Shown: positions 8,762-16,568 of the stretch, one piece after another | How positions within the stretch are numbered: position 1 is the first letter of the stretch | How the letters are laid out: every line of letters begins with the position of its first letter | Origin: Arthrobacter silvisoli | Lineage (GTDB): Bacteria; Actinomycetota; Actinomycetes; Actinomycetales; Micrococcaceae | Reading direction: 5' to 3' | Length of the DNA: 64,000 bases | Assembly: GCF_003369445.1 (NCBI RefSeq) | Contig: NZ_QRCU01000043.1 | Span: 26,153 to 90,152, forward strand | The notes under the pieces: generated by a model | Database searches by the model: none | Told to the model about the DNA's origin: nothing | Seen by the model: only the letters and a program-made list of their open reading frames with translations | Made by a program: the position numbers and the translations under genes

Positions 8762-9717
8762 CCCTCGTTGCGGTATCCGGTGGGGGAGTTGCCGAACGCG
8801 GCGCGGAAGATCCGGCTGAAGTGCGCCGCGTCGGTGAATCCCCAGCGGGCCGCGATGGCGGTGACCGGCCGGTTCGCGAGCACGGGATCGCGCAGGTCGC
8901 GACGGCAGCGTTCGAGGCGCCGTTGGCGGATGGAAGCGGCCACCGTGGTGCCGATTTCCTGGAACAGATCGTGCAGGTGCCGGGTGGAAATGTAGTGCGC
9001 CGCAGCGATGGAAGCCGGACCCAGCGTGGGATCCCCGAGGTTGGCCTCGACGTAGTCGTGGATCCGGGCGAGCAGCAGCAAGTGGGGATCGCGGCCGGTA
9101 TCCACGAGCTGGTCCAGCTCCCCGTTGAAGAGCGTCGTGACCAGGTCCAGGGCGTTGTGGGCCAGTCGCAGGCCGTTGGTCCCGGAGAGTGCTTCGAGGT
9201 TGTCGGCCAGCCGGACCAGGAACGGGCTGATGAGCTCGCCCAGTCCCTCGTCGCCGGGCATCCGTAATGCCGTCACGTGCTCCATCGCCCCCGCCGGGAG
9301 GTCGAGCTGCTCATGCGGGAACATCAGTACCAGGCTGCGGAAGTCGCCGTCGAAACGCAGTTCGTAGGGCCGTGAGGTGTCATAGATGGCCAGGTCCCCT
9401 GCGGCCAGGACCGCTTCGCGTTCGTCCTGGATCAGGGTTCCCGTGCCGGTGAGCTGGATGCTGAGCTTGAAGTACCGGGTGGTGGACTTGGCGATCAGCG
9501 CCGGAGTGCGTACCACGGTGTGCCGGCCCGCCGTCACTTCCACCACGGAGATGTTGCCCAGGACCCGGGAGCGTATGGTGCCGTGGAACGCCGCAGCCCC
9601 GTTGTGCTTGACCATCAGGGGCACGAAGGACTTCGAAATCGCACGGCTCCAGTCCTGGAAGCTGTCTGCCACGACGGTGTGCACTGCGGAGGCGCCGGTT
9701 TCGGCCACGGCAGTCAT
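8758..9717 (-). CDS. AraC-family transcriptional regulator
   Basis: A 319-residue regulator. The start at 9717 is chosen because AAGGAG lies four bases upstream; a longer in-frame reading to 9795 lacks a ribosome site. The N-terminal about 200 residues form an AraC_binding_2-type sensor domain. The C-terminal domain has two helix-turn-helix units: one around IAAAHYISTRHLHDLF and a second around VTAIAARWGFTDAAHFSRIF, followed by the family ending FGNSPTGYR. It is convergent with the MFS gene, so it need not regulate it. Ligand unknown. Confidence 0.9.
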   Translation of the reverse strand: MTAVAETGASAVHTVVADSFQDWSRAISKSFVPLMVKHNGAAAFHGTIRSRVLGNISVVEVTAGRHTVVRTPALIAKSTTRYFKLSIQLTGTGTLIQDEREAVLAAGDLAIYDTSRPYELRFDGDFRSLVLMFPHEQLDLPAGAMEHVTALRMPGDEGLGELISPFLVRLADNLEALSGTNGLRLAHNALDLVTTLFNGELDQLVDTGRDPHLLLLARIHDYVEANLGDPTLGPASIAAAHYISTRHLHDLFQEIGTTVAASIRQRRLERCRRDLRDPVLANRPVTAIAARWGFTDAAHFSRIFRAAFGNSPTGYRNEG

Positions 9718-9804
9718 GGAACTCCTTCTGACGGCCCCGATGTGCGCCGGTAGACCTCTGGGAACGGAGCCCGGCGGGTGTGAGCTTGCCCGCAATTCTA
9801 CACT

Positions 9805-10542
9805 TCAGGAAAGCTGGCTTTCGATCCGTGCCGCGCTTGCCGCGAGTGCCTGACCGACGGCGGCCTCGTCCTGGTCGCGCCGGATATAGACGACGGCGAT
9901 CGCGGCCGGCCGTCCGCCCGGAACGTGGATGGGTGCGGCCAAGGAGGAGAGGCCCTCGATGACTTCGTCGTGGCTTGCCGCGTAGCCCAACCGCCGGGCC
10001 TCGGCGGCCTCGGAACGGTACGGCAGCCCGGGCGCCAGGGCGTTCCACTGCTCCGGGCTCATGGTCGACTGGATCGCAATTCCAGGCGCTCCGACGTTCG
10101 CGGGATGCCGCGTGCCTGGGTGCTGTACCAGGGTCGCCGCCGAGTGGCGCGGCTCCACTGTCACCAGGGTGACGCAGTCCTGGTGGTCCCAGACGGCCAC
10201 GAAGGCTGTCATGTTGTAGCTGTTGGCAAGCTGCGTGAGTTCGGGAAGCGCCGCCGTCTGCAGGGTCCGGGACACGCCGCGGGCCAGGACGGCAAGGCCT
10301 GGCCCCGGTTGCACCCGGCCGGCGTCGTCGCGGACCAATAGCGAATGGTCCTCCAGGGTGCGCAGGATGCGGTAGGCCACGGAGCGATGCACGCCGAGGG
10401 CCGCGGCCAGTTCGGCGATCGTGAGGGACCGTTCGGCGGCCGCGAGGATCTCGAGCGCCTGGATGCCGCGGGACAGGGTCTGCGACGGCGACACCGTAGC
10501 GGCGGTGTCGTTCCGGCTGCTCGCGGCGTTGGGAGACGTCAT
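9805..10542 (-). CDS. IclR-family transcriptional regulator
   Basis: A 245-residue regulator with an N-terminal winged helix (SRGIQALEILAAAERSLTIA, then a recognition-helix region LGVHRSVAYRILRTLEDHSL) and a C-terminal effector-binding domain containing GAPGIAIQS and AAPIHVPGGRPAAIAVVY. The ATG at 10542 is preferred over 10551 because GGAG sits at good spacing before it. It is divergent from the symporter gene at 10772 across a 229-base region, the usual layout for an IclR protein that controls uptake of an organic or aromatic acid; that link is inference. Confidence 0.9.
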   Translation of the reverse strand: MTSPNAASSRNDTAATVSPSQTLSRGIQALEILAAAERSLTIAELAAALGVHRSVAYRILRTLEDHSLLVRDDAGRVQPGPGLAVLARGVSRTLQTAALPELTQLANSYNMTAFVAVWDHQDCVTLVTVEPRHSAATLVQHPGTRHPANVGAPGIAIQSTMSPEQWNALAPGLPYRSEAAEARRLGYAASHDEVIEGLSSLAAPIHVPGGRPAAIAVVYIRRDQDEAAVGQALAASAARIESQLS

Positions 10543-10589
10543 GGGCTCCATCCTATGGCTGCCGGGCGCGCAATGGCTGTCCGCGAACC

Positions 10590-10637
10590 GCCATCCGGGC
10601 ACTGTCGGGCGACGCCATCCGGGCACTGCCGGGCGAC
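10590..10637. repeat. 24-bp direct repeat, two copies
   Basis: Two adjacent 24-bp copies, each starting GCCATCCGGGCACTG and ending CGGGCGAC, at 10590-10613 and 10614-10637, with one mismatch. They lie between the IclR start and the symporter promoter, so they could be regulator sites or simple slippage. Confidence 0.7.
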
Positions 10638-10669
10638 GCCCGCCCGCGGCACCGGCACCGAAGCGTGTG

Positions 10670-10697
10670 TTGCAACTCACAGTACGTGTAGTACGCT
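10670..10697 (+). promoter_or_regulatory. candidate promoter for the symporter gene
   Basis: TTGCAA (10670-10675) and TACGCT (10692-10697) are spaced 16 bases. A short inverted repeat ACCG-N6-CGGT (10708-10721) follows, close to the expected start of transcription, and could be an operator. Match to consensus is only fair. Confidence 0.35.
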
Positions 10698-10771
10698 ATT
10701 CCAACTGACCGTTCTGTCGGTAATTCGAACGGAGCGTCCGGTCTCCCCGCACCCCCACCATCGGAGTTTCA

Positions 10772-12106
10772 ATGACTGCAACTTCCTCTGTCGACGCCCC
10801 GTCGGGTCCCAGCAGCAAGCGTGAAGAACGCAGGGTGCTTGCCGGAACCCTGGTAGGCACCACCATCGAGTGGTACGACTTCTTCATCTTCGCCCAGCTG
10901 ACCGCCACCCTCCTCGGTCCCCTGTTCCTCACACCGCTGAACGAGTCCAACCCCGGTCTGGCGCAGATCCTGTCCTTCGCCACCATCGGCATCAGCTTCC
11001 TGTTCCGCCCCCTCGGCGCCTTTGTGGCCGGCCACCTCGGTGACCGCCTGGGCCGCAAGGCGGTGCTGGTCATGACCCTGGTCATGATGGGCGCGGCCAC
11101 GGCCCTCATCGGCCTGCTGCCCGGCTACAGCGCAATCGGCGCGTGGGCGCCGGTACTGCTCATCGCCCTTCGGGTCATGCAGGGCTTCTCGGCCGGCGGC
11201 GAATGGGGCGGAGCCGCCCTCATGGCTGTGGAGCATGCGCCTGTCGCCAAACGGGGCCTGTTTGGCGCCTATCCGCAAATCGGCGTGCCCATCGGCATGA
11301 TCCTGGCAACCGGCCTGCTGACCATGCTGAAGTCAGGGATGTCCGAGGCCGACTTCACCGGCTGGGGCTGGCGGGTCCCGTTCCTGCTCTCTGTGGTGCT
11401 GATCGTGGTGGGCTACCTGATCCGCCGGGCCGTCGGCGAAAGCCCGGTGTTCAAGGAGATCGCCCAGCGCAAGGCCGAAAGCCGTGCGCCCCTGGGTGAA
11501 CTGTTCCGCAAGAACTCCAAGGAAGTGGTGCTGGCAGCGCTGATCTTCATCGCCAACAATGCCGCGGGCTACCTGCTGATCGCCTTCTTCATCGCCTACG
11601 CCAACAAGGCCCTCAAGATGCCGTCCGCGCAGGTGTTGCTGGCCACCACCGTGGCTTCCTTCGGCTGGCTCATCTTCACCATGGTGGGCGGCTGGCTGTC
11701 GGACAAGATCGGCCGCGTCAAGACCTTCCTGGCCGGCTACGCGATCGTGTTCGCCTGGATGATTCCGCTGTTTGCCCTGATCGACACCAAGGACATCATC
11801 CTCTACGGCACCGCGCTCTTCGTCCTGACCATCGGCCTCGGCCTGTCCTATGGCCCGATGTCAGCGATGTATGCCGAAATGTTCCCGGCCCAGGTCCGCT
11901 ACTCCGGCATTTCGATCGGCTACGCACTGGGCTCGGTCCTGGGCGGCGCCTTTGCGCCCATGATTGCCCAGGCCCTTTTGGACAACACCAAGTGGTCCGG
12001 ATCCGTCGGTATCTACATCATGGTGCTGTGCGTGATCTCGGGTGCCGGCGTGGTGCTCGCCAAGGAAACCAGGGGCCGCCCCCTGGGCTACAGCGCCGGG
12101 CACTGA
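10772..12106 (+). CDS. MFS metabolite:H+ symporter (MHS family)
   Basis: A 444-residue transporter with about 12 membrane segments. The opening RRVLAGTLVGTTIEWYDFF and motif A GHLGDRLGRKAVL are hallmarks of the metabolite:H+ symporter group (ProP, KgtP, ShiA, CitA-like). GFSAGGEWGGAALMAVEHAP in helix 5 also fits. Substrates of the group are small carboxylates, shikimate or betaines; which applies here cannot be read from sequence. It is divergent from an IclR regulator, so substrate-induced expression is likely. The ATG at 10772 precedes the conserved region by a normal 20-25 residues. Confidence 0.9.
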   Translation: MTATSSVDAPSGPSSKREERRVLAGTLVGTTIEWYDFFIFAQLTATLLGPLFLTPLNESNPGLAQILSFATIGISFLFRPLGAFVAGHLGDRLGRKAVLVMTLVMMGAATALIGLLPGYSAIGAWAPVLLIALRVMQGFSAGGEWGGAALMAVEHAPVAKRGLFGAYPQIGVPIGMILATGLLTMLKSGMSEADFTGWGWRVPFLLSVVLIVVGYLIRRAVGESPVFKEIAQRKAESRAPLGELFRKNSKEVVLAALIFIANNAAGYLLIAFFIAYANKALKMPSAQVLLATTVASFGWLIFTMVGGWLSDKIGRVKTFLAGYAIVFAWMIPLFALIDTKDIILYGTALFVLTIGLGLSYGPMSAMYAEMFPAQVRYSGISIGYALGSVLGGAFAPMIAQALLDNTKWSGSVGIYIMVLCVISGAGVVLAKETRGRPLGYSAGH

Positions 12107-12117
12107 CGGCGCACGGC

Positions 12118-12155
12118 GCAAGGGGGTGCGGACCGGACGGTCCGCACCCCCTTGC
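12118..12155. terminator. bidirectional terminator, perfect 17-bp stem
   Basis: A perfect 17-bp inverted repeat (arm GCAAGGGGGTGCGGACC) with loop GGAC, placed between the convergent symporter and phosphoribosyltransferase genes. It serves both strands. Confidence 0.85.
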
Positions 12156-12185
12156 CGTCCGCCCTTCTGCCGTTCGGCGCAGAGG

Positions 12186-12839
12186 CTAGCCGGCCGCCTG
12201 GAGGAGCTTTACGGCGTCGTCGTCGCTCAACTGCTCGAAGTGCTCATAGAACGAACCCACCGCGCGGAACTTGCCGGGTGTGTACAAGGAAAAAGCGAAG
12301 TCGCACGCCCTCGCGATCGAAGCCTGCGCCTCGAGTGAAGCGACCGGGACCGCCGTGATGACGGTCGCGGGACCGCCGGCCCGGACGGCTTCGATCGCCG
12401 CACGCATGGTGGCACCGGTGGCCAGTCCGTCGTCGACCAGCACCACGGTCTTGCCCGTGACGTCGAAGCCCACCCGCGGATAGCTGTCCACCCGCCGGAG
12501 CAGTTCGGTGCGCTCGCGGGCTTCGACGGCGTCCAGCGCCTCCCGGCTGATGCCGTGCCGGAGCATACGCTCCAGCAAGGGGCGGTTGAGGATGCGGACG
12601 ATCCTGCCGTTGGACCAGGCCAGGGCGCCGAAAGCGGTTTCCTCGCGGCCCGGGATGCCGAGCTTGCGCACGAGCACCGCGCCGTAGGGCTGGTACAGGC
12701 TGGCGGCAGCGGATGCGGCCACGGGAATCCCGCCGCGGGCGAGTCCCAGCAGGATGGTGTCCGGGCGCTCCCGGAGCTGCGGAAGTGCGGCAGCCAAGCG
12801 GTGCCCGGCGTCCGTACGATCCTTGAAGCGCATGCCCAT
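12186..12839 (-). CDS. phosphoribosyltransferase-domain protein
   Basis: A 217-residue type I phosphoribosyltransferase fold. The PRPP-binding loop VVLVDDGLATGATMRAAIEA is clear (hydrophobic strand, DD, then GATM), and an earlier GLARGGIPVAASAA forms the flanking loop. Such proteins in Actinobacteria are often annotated only as phosphoribosyltransferase and may act in nucleobase salvage or have lost catalysis. The ATG at 12839 is chosen for the GGAAG upstream; 12833 is an alternative. It is divergent from a MarR-like gene. Substrate base unknown. Confidence 0.85.
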   Translation of the reverse strand: MGMRFKDRTDAGHRLAAALPQLRERPDTILLGLARGGIPVAASAAASLYQPYGAVLVRKLGIPGREETAFGALAWSNGRIVRILNRPLLERMLRHGISREALDAVEARERTELLRRVDSYPRVGFDVTGKTVVLVDDGLATGATMRAAIEAVRAGGPATVITAVPVASLEAQASIARACDFAFSLYTPGKFRAVGSFYEHFEQLSDDDAVKLLQAAG

Positions 12840-12925
12840 CAGTCCCACTTCCACGTATTCCGGCGCTGCAGCAAGCCTACCCTTCAACCCTTGCCCGGAG
12901 CCGGTGGCGCTGCAAGCATGGCACC

Positions 12926-13339
12926 GTGAACAAGCCCATCGGATACTGGCTCAAACGCCTGGATGCTGCCTTGGAAACGCATCTCGACCGGACCTTGGCA
13001 AGGGTCCGCCTCAGCCGCCGCCAGTGGCAAACGCTCAACACATTGGCCGAGGGACCCATCCGGCCGGAGGACCTGGATGAGCGGCTGAGGCCGTTCTGGG
13101 CCGGTGACAGCCGGCTGCGGGAAAGTGAGCTTGCGGCGCTGATCGGCCATGGTTACGTGGGCATGCTGGACGGAAACATCATCCTCAGCGAGGACGGCCA
13201 CCGGAAGCGGCTCGAGGCGCTCAGGCTCGTGGAAGAGGCGCGGGCGGACTTGACTGCAGGGATCGGCCACGATGAATACGCCATTGCGCTGGGCGTGCTG
13301 GAACGGATGTGCGGCAACGCCGAGCGTCTGGTTCCCTAG
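12926..13339 (+). CDS. MarR-like winged-helix protein
   Basis: A 137-residue protein starting GTG at 12926; the nearby ATG is followed at once by an in-frame stop. An N-terminal helical segment (GYWLKRLDAALETHLDRTLA) leads into RLSRRQWQTLNTLAEGPI, the usual MarR position for helix 1 and the helix-turn-helix approach, and a beta-wing-like ILSEDGHRK follows. The fold resembles MarR regulators, but the recognition helix is not well conserved. It ends 7 bases before the stop of the convergent hydrolase. Confidence 0.65.
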   Translation: MNKPIGYWLKRLDAALETHLDRTLARVRLSRRQWQTLNTLAEGPIRPEDLDERLRPFWAGDSRLRESELAALIGHGYVGMLDGNIILSEDGHRKRLEALRLVEEARADLTAGIGHDEYAIALGVLERMCGNAERLVP

Positions 13340-13346
13340 AAGCTGC

Positions 13347-14177
13347 TCAGACGCCGAGGAAGCCGATGGCTGCGTCCTTGAATGCGCGGCTGGTGACGGC
13401 GTTGGCGTGGTTGCGTCCCGGGATGACCAGTTGCTCGGCCATGCTGCCGGAGCGGGCCGCAATTGCGGCCAGTTCCGGCATGGTGGCTGCCCGTTCGTCT
13501 TTTTCGCCGGCGACCAGCAGGACCGGCATGTGCGGCGCGGCCTCGGCGGGGTCGAACGGCTCGCCTTTGATGGCCTCGACGAGGGACAGCAGGGCGAACA
13601 GGTCATTGCTCGGCAGCAGCTGTGCCATCTTCAGCAGTTGCGCCGTGGACTCGTCCGCGATCGGCGAGCCGTCGGCGAGGTGCCGCTGTGCCGCGGAGAG
13701 GTCGAAGGCCGCCAGCGGATCTTCCTTGTTCGGCCCGCCGAGCACCAAGCGGTGCACAAGTTCGGGCTGGGTGGCGCCGAATTCCCAGGCAAGCCGGGAC
13801 CCCAGCGAGTAGCCCACCACGTCCAGGCCGCTGGATGGATCGCCGTCGCGCAACGGGCGGGCCCCGGCGTCGGACACGATCTGCAGCAGGTCCGCCCGGA
13901 TCCTGCTCGGCGAGTACGAATCCAGGTCCTCGGGCGAGCCGCTGCGGCCGTGCCCGGGAAGGTCCACCACGATCACCCGGCGCCCGGCTTCCTGCAGCGC
14001 CGTGACCCAGCCGGTGTCGGACCAGTTGAGCTTGCCCGAGGAGGAAAAGCCGTGGATCAGCAGGACGGGGCGCAGGCCTGCGTCCTTGCCTTCGGCGGGC
14101 TCATGGATCTCGACGAACAAGCCGGGGTCGGTGCCTTCCACGGTGTGGTGGAGTTCTCCTGTGTGCCTGCCCATCAT
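13347..14177 (-). CDS. alpha/beta hydrolase
   Basis: A 276-residue alpha/beta-hydrolase-fold enzyme. The oxyanion-hole region is VLLIHGFSSSG, followed by VVDLPGHGRSG, the nucleophile elbow VGYSLGSRLA (Ser), an acid in the LLVAGEKDERA strand, and the catalytic His in IPGRNHANAVTS. The order and spacing are typical of esterases and C-C hydrolases; the substrate is not predictable. The ATG at 14177 has GAGG just upstream; a GTG at 14192 is possible. It is monocistronic and convergent with the MarR-like gene. Confidence 0.9.
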   Translation of the reverse strand: MMGRHTGELHHTVEGTDPGLFVEIHEPAEGKDAGLRPVLLIHGFSSSGKLNWSDTGWVTALQEAGRRVIVVDLPGHGRSGSPEDLDSYSPSRIRADLLQIVSDAGARPLRDGDPSSGLDVVGYSLGSRLAWEFGATQPELVHRLVLGGPNKEDPLAAFDLSAAQRHLADGSPIADESTAQLLKMAQLLPSNDLFALLSLVEAIKGEPFDPAEAAPHMPVLLVAGEKDERAATMPELAAIAARSGSMAEQLVIPGRNHANAVTSRAFKDAAIGFLGV

Positions 14178-14280
14178 CGCCTCAGTCCTCACTAGGTACG
14201 GCGGCCAGGCGGACCCGGCGCTTCGGTGCGTCTTCTGCTGGAACAGTGCCCACGATACCCCCGATGGAGGAGAAGTCGCG

Positions 14281-15675
14281 TCAGTTTGCGTGGCTTGTTG
14301 CCCGGGAGGATTTGACCCGTTCGCCTACCCGGCAGGCGGCCGCGATTGCGGCGATCAGCAGGAAGGTGGCCACCAGTTGTCCGGCGCTTTCGGGATTGGA
14401 GAAACCGACGATGAAGACGATGGCCAGCAGCACCAGTCCGAAGACGGTGAGGGCGGGGAAGCCCATCATGCGCAGCGGCAACCCGGTGCCGTCGCGGTCT
14501 GCCCGACGGCGCAGGATGAGCTGGGAGACCAGGGCGCTGCCCCAGACCACCAGGCAGGTGGAACCCACCAGGTTGAGCAGTGCGGGCAGCACCTTGTCGG
14601 GGAAGAGCAGTTCGAGCACCGTGGCGATGAAGCCGAAGGCAACGGACACTCCGACGGCGGCCATGGGAACCTGCTTGCCGCGCAGCCGCGACAGGAAGGC
14701 CGGGGCCTCGCCGCGCTCGGACAGCGAGAACACCATGCGGGAGGCTCCGTAGAGGTTGGCGTTCAGCGCCGAAAGCAGCGCGACGACGGCGACCAGGGTG
14801 ATCGCGGTCCCGGCACCCGGGATGCCGGCCAGGTCCAGGACGCCTGCGAACGGCGACTTGAGGCCCTCGGAACCGGTGGGAAGGACCGCGGCTATGACGA
14901 AAACGGAGCCGATGTAGAACACCAGGATGCGCCAGAGCACGGTGCGGATGGCCTGGCCGACGCTGCGGACCGGGTCCTCGGTCTCCGCGGCGGCGACGCT
15001 GACGATCTCGGTGCCGCCGAAGGCGAAGATGACAACGAAGAGCGCGGCAGCGATGCCGCTCCAGCCGGCGGGGGCGAAGTTTCCGGTGAAGTTGCCAAGG
15101 CCCGGCGAAGGGGTTCCGGGGAGCCAGCCGAAGAGCAGGGCCGCGCCCACCAGGAGGAAGGCGACGATGGCGGCGACCTTCAGGATGGCGAACCAGAACT
15201 CGAATTCGCCGAAGCTGCGGACGCCCACCAGGTTGATCGCGGTGAAGACGGTCATGAGCACCAGGGCGAGCACCCAGACGGGGACGAGCGGCCAGACCGA
15301 GAACAGGAGGCCGGCTGCGCCCAGCGCCTCCGCGGCGATCACCACCACCAGCTGCAGCCACCACAGCCAGCCCACGGTGGAGCCGGCCGTCTTCCCCATG
15401 GCCTTTTCCGCATAGACGGAGAACGCGCCGCTGTTGGGGTTCGCTGCGGCCATTTCGCCCAGTGCCCACATCACCAGGATGATCAGGGTGCCGGCAACGA
15501 GGTAGGAGACCAGGACTGCGGGTCCCGCAGCCTGGACGCCGGCGCCCGAACCCAGGAACAGTCCGGCCCCGATTGCGCTGCCCAGGCCCATCATGGTCAG
15601 CTGGCGCGGTTTCATCGCGTGGCCGAGGGTGGTCGAAGGAGTGGATGGGATAACACCGGTGGACTTCGTTGTCAT
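14281..15675 (-). CDS. amino-acid permease (APC superfamily, AAT family)
   Basis: A 464-residue transporter with about 12 hydrophobic segments. The entry sequence MKPRQLTMMGLGSAIGAGLF and the first-helix glycine motif followed by GSGAGVQAAGPAVLVSYL match the AAT branch of amino-acid/H+ symporters (GabP, ProY and similar). FGGTEIVSVAAAETEDP is the conserved helix-6/loop block. The exact amino acid is not assigned. It is divergent from nrtR over a 182-base region that contains the NrtR-type palindrome, so expression might also be touched by NrtR, though nothing else links it to NAD metabolism. Confidence 0.9.
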   Translation of the reverse strand: MTTKSTGVIPSTPSTTLGHAMKPRQLTMMGLGSAIGAGLFLGSGAGVQAAGPAVLVSYLVAGTLIILVMWALGEMAAANPNSGAFSVYAEKAMGKTAGSTVGWLWWLQLVVVIAAEALGAAGLLFSVWPLVPVWVLALVLMTVFTAINLVGVRSFGEFEFWFAILKVAAIVAFLLVGAALLFGWLPGTPSPGLGNFTGNFAPAGWSGIAAALFVVIFAFGGTEIVSVAAAETEDPVRSVGQAIRTVLWRILVFYIGSVFVIAAVLPTGSEGLKSPFAGVLDLAGIPGAGTAITLVAVVALLSALNANLYGASRMVFSLSERGEAPAFLSRLRGKQVPMAAVGVSVAFGFIATVLELLFPDKVLPALLNLVGSTCLVVWGSALVSQLILRRRADRDGTGLPLRMMGFPALTVFGLVLLAIVFIVGFSNPESAGQLVATFLLIAAIAAACRVGERVKSSRATSHAN

Positions 15676-15761
15676 TCGCGTATGCCTTGTTTTCCTCGGA
15701 TTGTGTGCTTGCCCTGAGGGGACCCATCGAATTTACCGTGTTTCTGCCCGCGCGGAAACAT

Positions 15762-15790
15762 TTGGCAACAGCCGGGTCGGGTCCTACCAT
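15762..15790 (+). promoter_or_regulatory. promoter of the nrtR-nad operon
   Basis: TTGGCA (15762-15767), 17 bases, TACCAT (15785-15790). The operator palindrome starts at 15789, so a bound repressor would cover the -10 end and the transcription start. Confidence 0.55.
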
Positions 15791-15819
15791 TAGTTAAAGT
15801 CATTTTGACCATAACTAAT
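15789..15819. promoter_or_regulatory. NrtR-type operator palindrome
   Basis: A 31-bp symmetric site centred on 15804: outer arms ATTAGTTA / TAACTAAT, two free bases each side, inner arms GTCA / TGAC and a TTT centre. All 12 arm pairs match. It lies about 40 bases before nrtR. NrtR sites in several bacteria are reported to carry a GTCA-N3-TGAC-like core, and the downstream genes are NAD synthesis, so autoregulation by NrtR is the natural reading. Confidence 0.8.
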
Positions 15820-15857
15820 CCGGCCCGGCGGCCACCAAGCAAGGAAGCGGGTGAACG

Positions 15858-16568
15858 GTGTTCACGAATTCGGCCAACGTCTCCGAACGTCGGCTCGCGC
15901 CGCCGTCGCTGGCCATCTCCACCGTGATCTTCGCACTGCGTCCGAGCGAAAGCTCGGGCCGGCCCGCCCTCTGGCTGCCCCTGGTGCGCCGGATCCGCGA
16001 ACCGTTCAAGGAGATGTGGGCGCTGCCCGGCGGGCCGCTCACCCATGACGAATCATTGCAGGACGCGGCATCCCGGAACCTGCTGGAGACCACCGGCCTG
16101 GCGCCGGAATACCTCGAGCAGCTTTACGCCTTCGGGGGCCTGCACCGTTCGCCGAGCCAGCGCGTGGTGTCGATCGTCTACTGGGCGCTGGTCCAGGCCA
16201 CGGAGGCGGCACTGGCAGGCGAGTCCGAGAATGTGCGCTGGTTCCGCGCCGACCGGCTCGAACAGCTTGCCTTCGACCACAACGCGATCGTGGACTACGC
16301 CCTCTGGCGGCTGCGGAACAAGATGGCCTACGGCTCCATCGCCTACCACTTCCTCGGCGAATACTTCACGCTCGCCCAGGTCAGGGAGGTCTACGAGGCC
16401 GTGCTGGACCGCCCGCTGGATCCGGCGAACTTCCGCCGCCAACTCAAGTCCGCACCGGAGATCGAAGAAACCGGTGAATACCTCCAGGGCGGGAAACACC
16501 GCCCGCCACGCCTCTACCGCTTTACCGGCACACCCGGCCTCGGGCCAGACAACAGGAGCACACCATGA
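15858..16568 (+). CDS. nrtR: NrtR, Nudix-related transcriptional repressor of NAD synthesis
   Basis: A 236-residue protein with an N-terminal Nudix domain and a C-terminal winged helix. The Nudix box (residues 59-81: G59, E65, R73, E77, G80) is degraded: N74 and T78 replace two expected glutamates, so hydrolase activity is probably lost, as in NrtR regulators that sense ADP-ribose or NAD metabolites. The C-terminal part (about 155-236), including YFTLAQVREVYEAVLDRPLD and NFRRQLKSAPEIEET, matches the NrtR winged-helix domain. Start GTG at 15858. The stop overlaps nadA by 4 bases (ATGA), making it the first gene of the operon it controls. Confidence 0.93.
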   Translation: MFTNSANVSERRLAPPSLAISTVIFALRPSESSGRPALWLPLVRRIREPFKEMWALPGGPLTHDESLQDAASRNLLETTGLAPEYLEQLYAFGGLHRSPSQRVVSIVYWALVQATEAALAGESENVRWFRADRLEQLAFDHNAIVDYALWRLRNKMAYGSIAYHFLGEYFTLAQVREVYEAVLDRPLDPANFRRQLKSAPEIEETGEYLQGGKHRPPRLYRFTGTPGLGPDNRSTP

